Assembly: GCF_018294505.1 (NCBI RefSeq)
Contig: NC_057800.1
Location: 478,206,530-478,270,529 of the forward strand
Origin: Triticum aestivum
Lineage: Eukaryota > Streptophyta > Magnoliopsida > Poales > Poaceae
DNA length: 64,000 nucleotides
Direction of reading: 5' to 3'
The translations under genes and the position numbers were made by a program. This document shows, piece by piece, positions 11,439 through 23,667 of the stretch; positions within the stretch are counted from its first letter, which is position 1, and each line of letters opens with the position of its first letter. The notes below the pieces were generated by a model. That model searched no databases. It worked only from the letters and a program-made list of their open reading frames with translations, and was not told the origin of the DNA.

Positions 11439-12212
11439 AGGTCTATGCGTAGATGTTATATGCACGAGTTGAACACAATGAGTTGTGGGCGATAATAGTC
11501 ATATTGCTTACCAGCATGTCTTACTTTGATTCGGCGGTATTGCTGGATGAAGCGGCCCAGACCGATATTACATGACCGCGTTCATGAGACTGGTTCTACC
11601 GACGAGCTTCGCACACAGGTGGCTAGTGGGTGTCTGTTTCCCCAGCTTTAGTTGAATCGAGTTTGACTACGCCCGGTCCTTGTTGAAGGTTAAAACATCA
11701 CACTTGATGAAAAATCGTTGTGGTTTTAATGCGTACGTAAGAACGGTTCTTGCTAAGCCCATAGCAGCCACGTAAAACTTGCAACAACAAAGTAGAGGAC
11801 GTCTAACTTGTTTTTGCAGGGCATGTTGTGATGTGATATGGTCAAGACGTGATTATATAAATTGTTGTATGAGATGATCATGTTTTGTAACATAGTTATC
11901 GGCAACTGGCAGGAGCCATATGGTTGTCGCTTTATTGTATGAAATGCAATCACCATGTAATTGCTTTACTTTATCAGAGACGACACCGATACTTCGATGG
12001 AGATCAAGTTGTCAAGACGGTGACGATGGTGATCATGACGGTGCTTTGGAGATGGAGATCAAAGGCACAAGATGATGATGGTCATATCATATCACTTATA
12101 TTGATTGCATGTGATGTTTATCCTTTATGCATCTTATTTTGCTTAGTACGGCAATAGCATTATAAGATGATCTCTCACTAAATTTCAACGTACAAGTGTT
12201 CTCCCTGAGTAT
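11439..12212 (+). other. Copia-A untranslated leader, left part
   Basis: Non-coding leader between primer site and gag. The same sequence is recognisable at 44437-45290 (Copia-B) and, reversed, at 58090-58926 (Copia-C). It ends at AGTAT (12208-12212), the left target duplication of Gypsy-E. The leader resumes at 32697. Confidence 0.85.
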
Positions 12213-13778
12213 TTATACGTCTCCGTCGTATCTATAATTTTTTATTGTTCCATGCGAATATTATACAACTTTCATATACTTTTGGCAACTTTTTATACTA
12301 TTTTTGGGACTAACATATTGATCCAGTGCCAGTTCCTGTTTGTTGCATGTTTTTTGTTTCGCGGAAAATCCATATCGAACGGAGTCCAAACAGGATAAAA
12401 CTGACGAAGATTTTTTTGGAATATATGTGATTTTTGGGAAGAAGAATCAACTCGAGACGATGCCCGAGGGGGCCACGAGGCAGGGGGCGCGCCCCAGGGG
12501 GTCAGGCGCGCCATGGGCCCTCGTGTCCACCTCGTAAGGCGTTTGGTGCCCTTCTTTCGCCGCAAGAAAGCTAATGTCTGGATCGAGATCGTATCCAAAA
12601 TTTAGCCCAATCGGAGTTACGGATCTCCGGGAATATAAGAACGGTGAAAGGTCAGATCTGGGCACGCAGAAACAGAGAGAGACAAAGAGACAGGTCCAAT
12701 CTCGGAGGGGCTCTCGCCCCTCCCATGCCATGGAGGCCATGGACCAGAGGGGAACCCTTCTCCCATCTAGGAGAAGGTCAAGGAAGAAGAAGAAGAAGAA
12801 GAAGAAGAAGAAGAAGAAGAAGAAGAAGAAGAAGAATAAGAGGAAGGGGGGCTCTCTCCCCCTCTCTTCCAGTGGCGCTGGAACGCCACCGGGGCCATCA
12901 TCATCATCACCGCAATCTACACCAACAAATTCACCGCCATCATCACCAACTCTTCCCCCCTCTATGCAGCGGTGTAACCCCTCTTTTACCCGCTGTAATC
13001 TCTACTTAAACATGGTGCTCAACGCTAAATATTATTCCCCAATGATGTATGGCTATCATATGATATTTGAGTAGATCCGTTTTGTCCTATGGGTTAATTG
13101 ATGATCATGATTGGTTTGAGTTGCATGTTTTATTATTGGTGTTGTCCTATGGTGCTCTCCATGTCGCGCAAGCGTGAGGGATCCCCACTGTAGGGTGTTG
13201 CAATACGTTCATGATTTGCTTATGGTGGGTGGCGTGAGTGACAGAAGCACATACCCGAGTAAGTAGGTTGTTTGCATATGGGAGTAAAGAGGACTTGATA
13301 CTTTAATGCTATGGTTGGGTTTTACCTTAATGATCTTTAGTAGTCGCGGACGCTTGCTAGAGTTCCAATCATAAGTGCATATGATCCAAGTAGATAAAGT
13401 ATGTTAGCTTATGCCTCTCCCTCAAATAAAATTGCAATGACGATTACCGGTCTAGTTATCGATTGCCTAGGGACAAATAATTTCTTCGTGACAAAAAGCT
13501 CTCTACTAAAACTAACTTAGTTGTGTCTTCATTGAAACAGCCCCTACTTTTTATTTACTCGCTCTTTATTCTCTTGCAAACCTATCCAACAACACCTACA
13601 AAGTACTTCTAGTTTCATACTTGTTCTAGGTAAAGCGAACGTCAAGCGTGCGTAGAGTTGTATCGGTGGTCGATAGAACTTGAGGGAATATTTGTTCTAC
13701 CTTTAGCTCCTTGTTGGGTTCGACACTCTTACTTATCGAAAGAGGCTACAATTGATTCCCTATACTTGTGGGTTATCA
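12213..13778 (+). repeat. Gypsy-E 5' LTR
   Basis: The 1,566 bp end in CTTGTGGGTTATCA. Compared with the 3' copy (22514-23667 plus 32327-32696) it carries a large GAA/AAG expansion. About 5% of positions differ over the first 240 bp. Confidence 0.9.
12781..12837 (+). repeat. (AAG)n microsatellite
   Basis: About 19 AAG units in the Gypsy-E 5' LTR. The matching place in the 3' LTR (about 23092-23108) has only about five, so the tract grew after insertion or was copied unequally. Confidence 0.95.
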
Positions 13779-13805
13779 AGACCTTTTTCTGGCGCCATAG
13801 CCGGG
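13779..13805 (+). promoter_or_regulatory. Gypsy-E primer-binding region
   Basis: CTGGCGCCATAGCCGGGGA follows the LTR after a T-rich spacer of about 10 bases. Gypsy-F has the equivalent CTGACGCCGTTGCTGGGGA on the minus strand at the same relative place. The tRNA is not identified. Confidence 0.65.
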
Positions 13806-13902
13806 GAGCAATAGCATGGGGTGAATATTCTCATGTGTGCTTGTTTGCTTTATCTCTAAGTAATTTTTATTTGTTGTTCTTAGTTGTTCTCTATCTTTAG
13901 TT

Positions 13903-14611
13903 ATGGATATGGAACACGAAATACCAAAAAAAATAGGTGTACTTGCTACTCATGGAGATGGGGAACCTCCTAAAACCCTCGATGTTGGTTATGTGAAAAA
14001 TATTATGTACTACTTTGATAATCCTGAGAAAACCCCATTCAATTATGTAATGGGAGACACGTTGGATCAACGTGAATACTTTAGGGATTATCGCTTGACT
14101 CAAAAAGGGAAACTATTATGGGATCAAGTTCATATGTTGCATTTGTATACTCGAGAACTATTCTTGAGATATGATTATACTTGTTGCTCTAGGATGAAGG
14201 CTCCACACCTTCCCTTTTCATGCAAATTTAATGATGATAAAACCTTGGCTTCTTATGCTAATGGTATATATGATTACTATGATGTGGAACAAATAGAAGA
14301 ATTTGTTGCTTTTATGGGTGCTTATGAAATTGAATCTTTGTTTAAAGAGTGTGAAAATCTTGATGATGCTATTTATAGACCTGAAATTTTTGCTATACTT
14401 AAATGTTGCTATGAAAATTATGAATTCAATTCCTATATTGATGAATTTATTGAGAAAGTCTCCGCTGTCCAAAAAGAGACTAATACTTTGCAGGAGTCTA
14501 TGGAAGAAGAAATTGATGAAACTATGAGCTCATTGGATGAAAAAGAGAGGAGAGCGAAGAACAAAAGGAGGAAGATCGGATTAGCTACCCGTGCCCACCT
14601 TCTAATGAGAG
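13903..14611 (+). pseudogene. Gypsy-E internal ORF, 5' part
   Basis: A frame opens at 13903 (M-D-M-E-H-E) and reads 236 codons to the insertion site at 14611. It is AT-rich, unlike its neighbours, and rich in Glu, Asp, Tyr and Lys. A KEKRR-like basic stretch lies near residue 215-228, and a helical region with Gln/Glu repeats around 190-215. I recognise no retroviral domain. The likely continuation resumes after the solo LTR (18866) but in a different frame, so an indel is present near the A/G-rich stretch at about 14540-14560. Position suggests a Gag-like or family-specific protein. Confidence 0.6.
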
Positions 14612-17600
14612 TGTAACACCCCGGATGTAATTTACCTAATATGTACTCCAACTCTTGCCGTTTCCGGTGCTAAGTTATTTTGTTTCCTCGGGTTCGGGTT
14701 TTTATATCCGTGTGTTGTTCTCGTTGTCATGCATCTCATATCATGTCATCATGTGCATTGCATTTGCATACATGTTCGTCTCATGCATCCGAGCTTTTTC
14801 CCCGTTGTCCGTTTTGCATTCCGGCGCTCCTATCTCCTCTGGTGGTCATTTCTACCTTCTTTTCGTGTGTGGGGGTCAAACATTTCTGGATTGGACCGAG
14901 ACTTGCCAAGCGGCCTTGGTTTACTACCGGTAGACCGCCTGTCAAGTTTCATACCATTTGGACCTCGTTTGATGCTCCAACGGTTAACTGAGGGACCGAG
15001 AAGGCCTCGTGTGTGTTGCAGCCCAACACCCTTCCAAGTTGGCCCAAAACCCACCAAAACCCTCTCCATCATCTAGAGCGTTCGATCACGATCGCGTGGC
15101 CGAAAACCGCACCTCATTTGGACTCTCCTAGCTCCTCCTATGTCTATAAATAGCACCCCCTCCGAAATTCACGGTTCTTCTCCCCCAAAACCCTAAAATC
15201 CCCTCTCTGCGCGCCGGACATTGTCCGCCCATGCCGGACACCTCCCCGTCGACGCCCGCGACCAACCGGATGCCGACACGTGGTGGGCGTGCCCCACATC
15301 GCCGCCGATTCCGCGCGGGCCTGCTCGGCCCGTGGCCGGCCCCCGCGGCCCAGTCGCTAGGCGCCGCCCCGCGCCTTCCTCTTCCCCGCGGCCGAGCAGC
15401 CTCGCCGCGCCGCCGTCGTTGTCCGACCGCCCGGAGCCGCCGCACGCTGTCGCCGGTGTCGTCGACCGCGGCCGTCGCGCCTCCTCCCGACCGTTTCCTC
15501 CGCCGCCTCGCCGCTCCCCGCCGTCGCCGGCGACTCCTCCGGCCAGATCCGGGCAGGAGCCAGCCGGATCCGACGCCCTGACCTCCTCTCCGACGAGCTC
15601 CAGCGAACCTCCTCCTCCGGCCGGCGATCCTCGTTCTAGCGCGCCAGATCTGGATCGGGTCAAACCCTAGGTTGACCCCGAGATATTTCTAAGTCATTTT
15701 TCTGCAGTATTTTTATGCCATGTTCATCGCACCGTAACTCCGCATCCGTAGCTCCGTTTTGGGCGTGTAGCATATCGAAATGTTCGCCTCAGAGAGTACA
15801 TCATTTCATCGCATTGCATTATTTTCATTTCAGCTCATATTGATGCCCTAAATGCTATTGGAAGAGAGCTATTTGAGATAATTGTCAGATCTGCTGCACC
15901 AAATAGCCTTTTGTCATTTTTGCCATGTTTAATGTGTGCATGATATGCTCCTGAGTTCTACATGAGTTTTGTTATATGCCATGCCATCTTTACAGAGGTG
16001 ATATCCATGTATTTTTGTGACATGTGTGGTGACTAGCACAAGCTTGCAAAGTGGTGCATTCGTTAATGCTGATTTCAGGGACTTAGAAATTTCACCAAGT
16101 CCTTGATCTGTTTTTATCAATATGCCATATGTTCATGTTGTTTCCTAGTGATCCGTGCCTCTTTTGAGGATGATCAGTAAGGATGTTTTGTTAATCTTGT
16201 GGTGCTTTATCCATCCATGTCTTTGTTTGCAATTATGGAGCACTCTAGCTTGAGTAAATCGAGCTCTACTTTTGCTAGTTCGTGAATCCTGGCAGATTGT
16301 CTACTTGTTAGCGATTTTTCCGAGGATGTTGTTGTTGATCCATGCATGCTATGTTGTTGTTCATGCCATGTCTAGCTTATACAATGTGTATTCTTGATGG
16401 GTGTATGCTCAGATTGTCATGCCTTGCTCTTTAGTGAGTGCATCGAGCTCGTAAACATGCCTACTCGTTAACAGATTTGCATGCTCCAGTTTTTCTCTAA
16501 GTCTGAGATCTGATTATGTTTTTGCCATGTTCACATGCTTGCAATTGTATTTTCTGATCCCTTTTGGCTCAAGGTCACTAAGGGACTTTTGTTAAGCTCT
16601 TTGAGTATCTCCATGCCATGCCTTGCTTTGCCATGTTAAGATCCTGTAGCATATAGTTTTCATGCTTTAAAGTGTGCTACCTGATCTAAAATTCCAGACT
16701 TGTGTTAATTTCACTAATTCTGAAACCTGTTATCGTTTGCACTTTTGCCATGCTTGTTTGAACCTGTTAATGGATGAATTGGCCGTAGCTCAGTGTTCAT
16801 CTTTTGTCAAGCATTATGAGTGGATCCCTACCATGTATTTTTTTGCCATGTTTGAGTGTTGTAGCATATTTATCTTGATGCATTTAGATGGCTACTTGCT
16901 GTTTATCGCAAACCGGTGCCATATTTGTTTTGCTTGCCATTTCCAAACCGTGCATCCAATTCCGGTGATCTTTATATCGATTTCAACCGAAATCACCTCA
17001 CCTTTCCAGTGGCACTCTTGGATTTCCAAGATGAGGCCAGGTTCAATCATTCCTTGTCAAATCTTGCGTATGCATCACATATCGCATCCCGCATAGCATA
17101 CCATGTTTGCATCATGTTGTTTGAGTTTCGCACATGGTTGATTGTGTTCCTCTTGCTTGTTTGTCTTGTTTGGGTAGATCCGGGGGACAAGTTCGCTAAT
17201 GAGGAGCCCGTTGAGTTTGCTTTCGAGGATCCAGTCAACTCTGACAACTTTGCAGGCAAGATGATCATACCCTCGAAATCACTTCTATCTTTGCTTGCTA
17301 GATGCTCGCTCTTTTGCTATGCCTATGCTACGATGCCTACCACTTGCTTATCATGCCTCCCAAATTGCCATGTCAAACCTCTAACCCACCATGTCCTAGC
17401 AAATCATTGATTGGTTATGTTACCGCTTTGCTCAGCCCCTCTTATAGCGTTGCTAGTTGCAGGTGAAGATTGGAGATTGTTCCTTGTTGGAACATTATTT
17501 TCTTATTGGGATATCACTATATTATCTTGTTATCTTAATGCATCTATACACTTGGTAAAGGGTGGAAGGCTCTGCCTTTTGGCTAGTGTTTTGCTCCACT

Positions 17601-18860
17601 CTTGCCGCCCTAGTTTCCGTCATATCGGTTTTTATGTTCCCGGATTTTGCATTCCTTACGCGGTTGGGTAATAATGGGAACCCCTTGACAGTTCGCCTTG
17701 AATAAAACTCTTCCAGAAATGCCCAACATTGGCTTTACCATTCGCCACCTAGCCTCTTTTTCCCTTGGGTTTCGCGGACTCAAGGGTCATCTTTATTTAA
17801 ACCCTCGGGCTAGTGCTCCTCTGAGTGTTGGTCCAACCTGTCAGCTGCCGGTGGCCACCAGGGGAAACTCTGGGCTGGCCTACCCGTACCTTGGACAATC
17901 CGGTGTGCCCTGAGAATGAGATATGTGCAGCTCCTATCGGGATTTGTCGGCACATCCGGGCTGTGTTGCTGGATTTGTTTTACCTTGTCGAAGTTGTCTT
18001 GTAGAACTGGGATACCGAGTCTGATCGGAATGTCTCGGGAGAAGGTTTATCCTTCGTTGACCGTGAGAGCTTGTGATGGGCTAAGTTGGGACTCCCCTGC
18101 AGGGATTTGAACTTTCGAAAGTCGTGCCCACGGTTATGGGCAGATGGGAATTTGTTAATGTCCGGTTGTAGATAACTTGAACCTTAACTTAATTAAAATG
18201 AATCAACTGAGTGTGTTACCATGATGGTCTCTTCTCGGCGGAGTCCGGGAAGTGAACACGGTGTTGGAGTAATGTTTGCCGTAGGGTGTTCTATAGTTCG
18301 TCGTTCGCGCTTTGCCTTCTCTTCTCGCTCTCTTTTGCGAACAGGTTAGCTACCATATATGCTAGTTGCTTGCTGCAGCTCCACATATTACCTTGCTTTA
18401 CCTATAAGCTTAAATAGTCTTGATCGCGAGGGTGTGAGATTGCTGAGTCCCCGTGGCTCATAGATTACTTCCAAACCAGATGCAGGGCCCGATGACTCCG
18501 TTCCAGATGATGCGCTTGAGCTCAAGTGGGAGTTCGACGAAGACTCGCGCCGTTACTATGTGTCTTTCCCTGATGATCAGTAGTGGTGCCCAGTTGGGGC
18601 GATCGGGGCCATGTCGCTTGTTGGGGTTGATCTTTTATTTTGGTACCATAGTCGGATCATGAGTGATTGGATGATTGTAATGCTATTTATGTACTTTGTG
18701 TGACATGGCGAGTGTAAGCCAACTATGTACCTTTCCCCTTATTATCTATTACATGGGTTGTTGTGAAGATTACCTTACTTGCGACATTGCTTTCAATGTG
18801 GTTATACCTCTAAGTCGTGCTCCGACACGTAGGAGATATAGCCGCATCGAGGGCGTTACA
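14612..18860. mobile_element. Solo LTR S1, 4.25 kb, inside Gypsy-E
   Basis: Starts TGTAACACCCCGG, ends GGGCGTTACA, and is flanked by the perfect 5-bp duplication GAGAG (14607-14611 and 18861-18865). It has no internal domain, primer site or second copy, which is the signature of LTR-LTR recombination. The length is at the upper end for plant LTRs. It holds a TATAAATA box and a very GC-rich stretch (15200-15670). The ORFs in that stretch (up to 156 codons, on several frames and both strands) have no recognisable domain. Confidence 0.85.
15145..15152 (+). promoter_or_regulatory. TATA box of solo LTR S1
   Basis: TATAAATA is followed about 30 bp downstream by a C/T-rich start-like region and AACCCTA, a layout typical of a plant core promoter. 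This implies that transcription of S1 runs on the plus strand. Confidence 0.6.
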
Positions 18861-18865
18861 GAGAG

Positions 18866-19492
18866 TAACTCTCCAACTCATACATTATTTAATGTCCTTC
18901 GTGCTTACCGAAGGATGAATGCTATGATGATTGTTATGATCCCGTTGATTCTTTTGAAATATCCCTTTTTGATGATGCTTGCTATTCTTGTGGCCAAGAT
19001 GCCAATATGAATTATGCTTATGGAGATGAACTTGCTATAGTTCCTTATGTTAAACATGAAATTGTTGCTATTGCACCCACACATAATAGTCCTATTATCT
19101 TTTTGAATTCTCCAAACTACACTATATCGGAGAAGTTCACTCTTATTAAGGATTATGTTGATGGGTTGCATTTTACCGTTGCACATGATGATTTTTATGA
19201 ATGTAATATGCATGTGATTGCTGCTCCTACTTGCAATTATTATGAGAGAGGAACTACATCTCCACCTCTCTATGTTTCCAACACGATAAAATTGCAAGAA
19301 ACTGTTTATACTATGCATTGGCCTTTACTATGTGTGCATGAATTGTTTTATGACATGCCGATGCATAGGAAGAGAGTTAGACTTCGTTGTTGCATGATTT
19401 ATGTTACTTTGTGCTCACTACTAAATGCCAAATCATTGCTAATTCAAATTGGCTTTGATATACCTTGGGATCAGGGTGGATCCATTACTTGA
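18866..19492 (+). pseudogene. Gypsy-E internal ORF, 3' part
   Basis: The continuation of the interrupted ORF. The clearest frame runs from 19007 to a stop at 19490 (161 codons), rich in aromatic residues, His and Cys, with no recognised domain. The same frame reads upstream of 19007 to about 18905, and another small indel lies near 18900. The product would join the 13903-14611 part if the solo LTR and indels were absent. Confidence 0.55.
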
Positions 19493-19529
19493 GCACCTTA
19501 TGCATAGCTTAATGGCTTTAAAGAAAGCG

Positions 19530-19552
19530 CTTCCAGGGAGACAACCTGGAAG
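19530..19552. other. Stem-loop after the Gypsy-E ORF
   Basis: CTTCCAGG (19530-19537), 7-base loop, CCTGGAAG (19545-19552). The stem is perfect and starts about 40 bases past the stop codon. A role in RNA packaging or stability is only a guess. Confidence 0.6.
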
Positions 19553-20356
19553 TTTTAGAGAGTCATTTATTTCTGTTGAGTGATTTTATAAAGTTTAAAG
19601 ATAAAAAAATAAAGAGGGGAACCTAAAAAATTTTCAAAAAGAAAAGCGAAAGTGAGAAAGACGAGCATTGTTAAAGTGGGAGCTAGCCTTGAACTTTGTT
19701 CATGCCCATGGAAACTTTGTGACCCTTGATTACAGAAACTTTTCAACAAAAATAATTATCCCCTTGTACAATTCCTTTGTATTATAAAAATAATGTGCCA
19801 AGGTTTGCCTTTACGATGTTTACATTGCTTGTTGGTTTGTGCGGTGTAGGACAGAAACTTTGGCTGTAGTGCGCGATTTTACATTTTTTTTACTGGAACG
19901 TCAAACGGTTCTGAAACTTTTTGCAATGTCTTTCTATAATTTTTTTTTATTTTTCCTAATTTTGGCAGAATTTTTGGAGTAACACAGGTATGGTGAATGT
20001 TCAGATTACTACAGACTGTCATGTTTAAGACAGATTCTGTTTTTGATGCATAGTTTGCTTGTTTTGATGAAACTATCGATTTCTATAAGTCGATTAAGCC
20101 ATGGAAAAGTTATATTACAGTAGCTAAAATGCTAATACATAATATGAATTGGTCCGCAACAGTACTTAGAGTAGTGCTTTGCTTTATTATACTAACGGAT
20201 CTTACCGAGTTTTCTGTTGAAGTTTTGTGTGGATGAAGTGTTCGAAGATCGAGGAGGTCTCGATGTGAGTAGAAGGAGGAGAGCCAAGAGCTCAAGGTTG
20301 GGGATGCCCAAGGGACCCCAAGTAAATATTCAAGGAGACTCAAGCGTCTAAGCTTG

Positions 20357-20378
20357 GGGATGCCCCGGAAGGCATCCC
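20357..20378. other. Second stem-loop in Gypsy-E
   Basis: GGGATGCC (20357-20364), 6-base loop, GGCATCCC (20371-20378), a perfect stem. A weaker related motif GGGGATGCCC occurs about 50 bases upstream (20300-20311). Confidence 0.6.
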
Positions 20379-22487
20379 ATCTTTCTTCAACAAGTATCTG
20401 TATGTTTTCGGATTCGTTTCGTTCATGCGATATGTGCAAATACTGGAGTTTCTTTTGCATTTAGTTTTCACTTTTCCTTTATGCACCATGCTGGTATGAG
20501 ATAGTCCTTGGTTGATTTATAGAATGCTTCATGTGCTTCACTTATATCATTTGAAGTTTGGATTGCCTGTTTCCCTTCACATAGAAAACCGCCATTTGTA
20601 GAATGCTCTTTTGCTTCACTTATATTTGTTAGGGTGTGGGCATATCTTTTGTATAAAGAATTAAACTCTCTTGCTTCACTTATATCTATTTAGAGAGATG
20701 AGAGGAATTGGTCATTCACATGGTTAGTCATAAAATCCTACATAAAACTTGTAGATCACTGGATATGATATGTTTGATTCCTTGCAATAGTTTTGTGATA
20801 TAAAGGTGGTGATATTAGAGTCGTGCTAGTTGAGTAATTGTGAGATTGAGAAATACTTGTGTTGAGGTTTGCAAGTCCCATAGCATGCACGTATGGTAAA
20901 CGTTGTGTGACAAATTTGAAGCATGGGGTGTTCTTTGATTGCTTTCCTTATGAGTGGCGGTCGGGGACGAGCGATGGTCTTTTCCTACCAATCTATCCCC
21001 CTAGGGGCATGCGTAGTAGTACTTTGCTTCGAGGGCTAATAAACTTTTGTAATAAGTATATGAGTTATTTATGACTAATGTGAGTCCATGGATTATACTC
21101 ACTCTCACCCTTCCATCATTGCTAGCCTCTTCGGTACCGTGCATTGCCCTTTCTCACCTCGAGAGTTGGTGCAAACTTCGTCGGTGCATCCAAACCCCAC
21201 GATACGATATGCTCTATCACACATAAGCCTCCTTATATATTCCTCAAAACAGCCACCATACCTACCTATCATGGCATTTCCATAGCCATTCCGAGATATA
21301 TTGCCATGCAACTTCCATCATCATCATATACATGACTTGAGCATTTATTGTCATATTGCTTTGCACGATCGTAAGATAGCTAGCATGATGTTTTCATGGC
21401 TTGCCTTTTTTATGTCATTGCTACGCTAGATCATTGCACATCCCGGTACACCGCCGGAGGCATTCATATAGAGTCATACTTTGTTCTAGACATCGAGTTG
21501 TAATATTGATTTGTAAGTAAATAAAATTGTGATGATCATCATTATTAGAGCATTGCCCCAGTGAGGAAAGGATGATGGAGACTATGATTCCCCCACAAGT
21601 CAGGATGAGACTCCGGACTTTAAAAAAAGATCCCAAAGAAGCCCAAATAAAAAGAGAGTCCAAAGAATCCCACCAAAAAAACAAAACAAAAACAAAAAAA
21701 CAAAGAAATGAGAGAAAAAGAGAGAAGGGGCAATGTTACTATCCTTTTACCACACTTGTGCTTCAGAGTAGCACCATGTTCTTCATATAGAGAGTCTCTT
21801 GAGTTGTCACTTTCATATACTAGTGGGAATTTTCATTATAGAACTTGGCTTGTATGTTCCGACGATGGGCTTCCTCAAATGCCCGAGATCTTCATGAGCA
21901 AGAAAGTTGGATGCACACCCACTTAGTTTCCAGTTTGAGCTTTCATACACTTATAGCTCTTAGTCCATCTGTTGCATGGCAATCCCTACTCCTCACATTG
22001 ACATCAATTGATGGGCATCTCCATAGCCCGTTGATTAGTCGCGTCGATGTGAGACTTTCTCCTTTTTGTCTTCTCCACACAACCTCCACCATCATATTTT
22101 ATTCCACCTATAGTGCTATGTCCATGGCTTGCGCTCACGTATTGCGTGAGGGTTGAAAAGGCTAAAGCGCGTTAAAAAGTATGAACCAATTGCTCGGATT
22201 GTCATCAGGGTTGTGCATGATGGGAGCATTTTGTGTGACAGAAATGAAGCATGGCCAAACTATATGATTTTGTAGGGATGAGCTTTCTTTGGCTATGTTA
22301 TTTTGAGAGGACATAATTGCTTGGTTAGTATGCTTGAAGTATTATTGTCTTAATGTCAAATGATAGACTATTGCTTTGAATCACTCGTATCTTAATATTC
22401 ATGCCATAATTAGATACATGATCAAGATTATGCTAGGTAGCATTCCACATCAAAAATTATCTTTTTTATCATTTACCTACTCGAGGA

Positions 22488-22513
22488 CGAGCAGGAATTA
22501 AGCTTGGGGATAA
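22488..22513 (+). promoter_or_regulatory. Gypsy-E polypurine tract
   Basis: GAGCAGGAATTAAGCTTGGGG sits immediately before the 3' LTR start at 22514, where plus-strand priming occurs in LTR elements. Confidence 0.7.
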
Positions 22514-23667
22514 TGATACGTCTCCGTCGTATATATGATTTTTGATTGTTCCATGCCAATATTATACAACTTTCATATACTTTTGGCAACTTTTTATACC
22601 ATTTTTGGGACTAACATATTGATCCAGTGCCCAGTGCCAGTTCCTGTTTGTTGCATGTTTTTTGTTTCGCAAAAAATCCATATCAAACGGAGTCCAAACA
22701 GGATAAAAACTGACGAAGATTTTTTTTGGGATATATGTGATTTTGGGGAAGAAGAATAACCGCGAGACGATGCCCGAGGGGGCCACGAGGCAGGGGGCGC
22801 CCCAGGGGGTTAGGCGTGCCCTAGGCCCTCGTGGCCACCCTGTAAGGCGGTTGGTGCCCTTCTTTCGCTTCAAGAAAGCTAATATCTGGATAGAGATCGT
22901 GTCCAAAATTCAACCCAATCGGAGTTATGGATCTCCGGGAATATAAGAAATGGTGAAAGGTCAGATCTGGGCACGCAGAAACAGAGAGAGACAAAGAGAC
23001 AGATCCAATCTCGGAGGGGCTCTCGCCCCTCCCATGCCATGTAGGCCATGGACCAGAGAGGAAACCCTTCTCCCATCTAGGGATAAGTTCAAGGAAGAAG
23101 AAGAAGAAAGGGTTCTCTCTCCCCCTCTCTTCCGGTGGCGCCGGAACGCCGCTGGGGCCATCATCATCACCGCAATCTACACCAACAACTGCACCACCAT
23201 CATCACCAACTCTTCCCCCCTCTATGCAGCGGTGTAACCCCTCTTTTACCCATTGTAATCTCTACTTAAACATGGTTCTCAACGGTATGTATTATTTTCC
23301 AATGATGTATGGCTATCCTATGATGTTTGAGTAGATCCGTTTTGTCCTATGGGTTAATTGATGATCGTGATTGGTTTGAGTTGCATATTTTATTATTGGT
23401 GCTGTCCTATGGTGCTCTCCATGTCGCGCAAGCGTGAGGGATCCCCACTGTAGGGTGTTGCAATACGTTCATGATTTGCTTATGGTGGGTGGCGTGAGTG
23501 ACAGAAGCACATACCCGAGTAAGTAGGTTGTTTGCATATGTGAATAAAGAGGACTTGATACTTTAAAGCTATGGTTGGGTTTTACCTTAATGATCTTTAG
23601 TAGTTGCGGACGCTTGCTAGATTTCCAATCATAAATGCATATGATCCAAGTAGAGAAAGTATGTTAG
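22514..23667 (+). repeat. Gypsy-E 3' LTR, left part
   Basis: Begins TGATACGTCTCC and matches 12213 onward. It is broken at GTTAG (23663-23667) by Copia-D. Confidence 0.92.

Larger units (their letters stand above)
19493..22487 (+). other. Gypsy-E long 3' non-coding internal region
   Basis: About 3 kb between the ORF stop and the polypurine end with no convincing gene. It contains two perfect 8-bp stem-loops (19530-19552 and 20357-20378) and an A-rich patch at 21660-21730. Long non-coding internal DNA is expected in large retrotransposon derivatives. Confidence 0.7.

Noticed and set aside
12574..13074. 166-codon ORF with a long Lys run
   Set aside because: The Lys run is the AAG microsatellite inside the Gypsy-E LTR, and the frame is not kept in the 3' LTR copy.
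15128..15670. Overlapping GC-rich ORFs of 100-156 codons on both strands in solo LTR S1
   Set aside because: Open frames in several registers on both strands of a GC-rich stretch indicate low stop frequency, not coding. No domain is visible.
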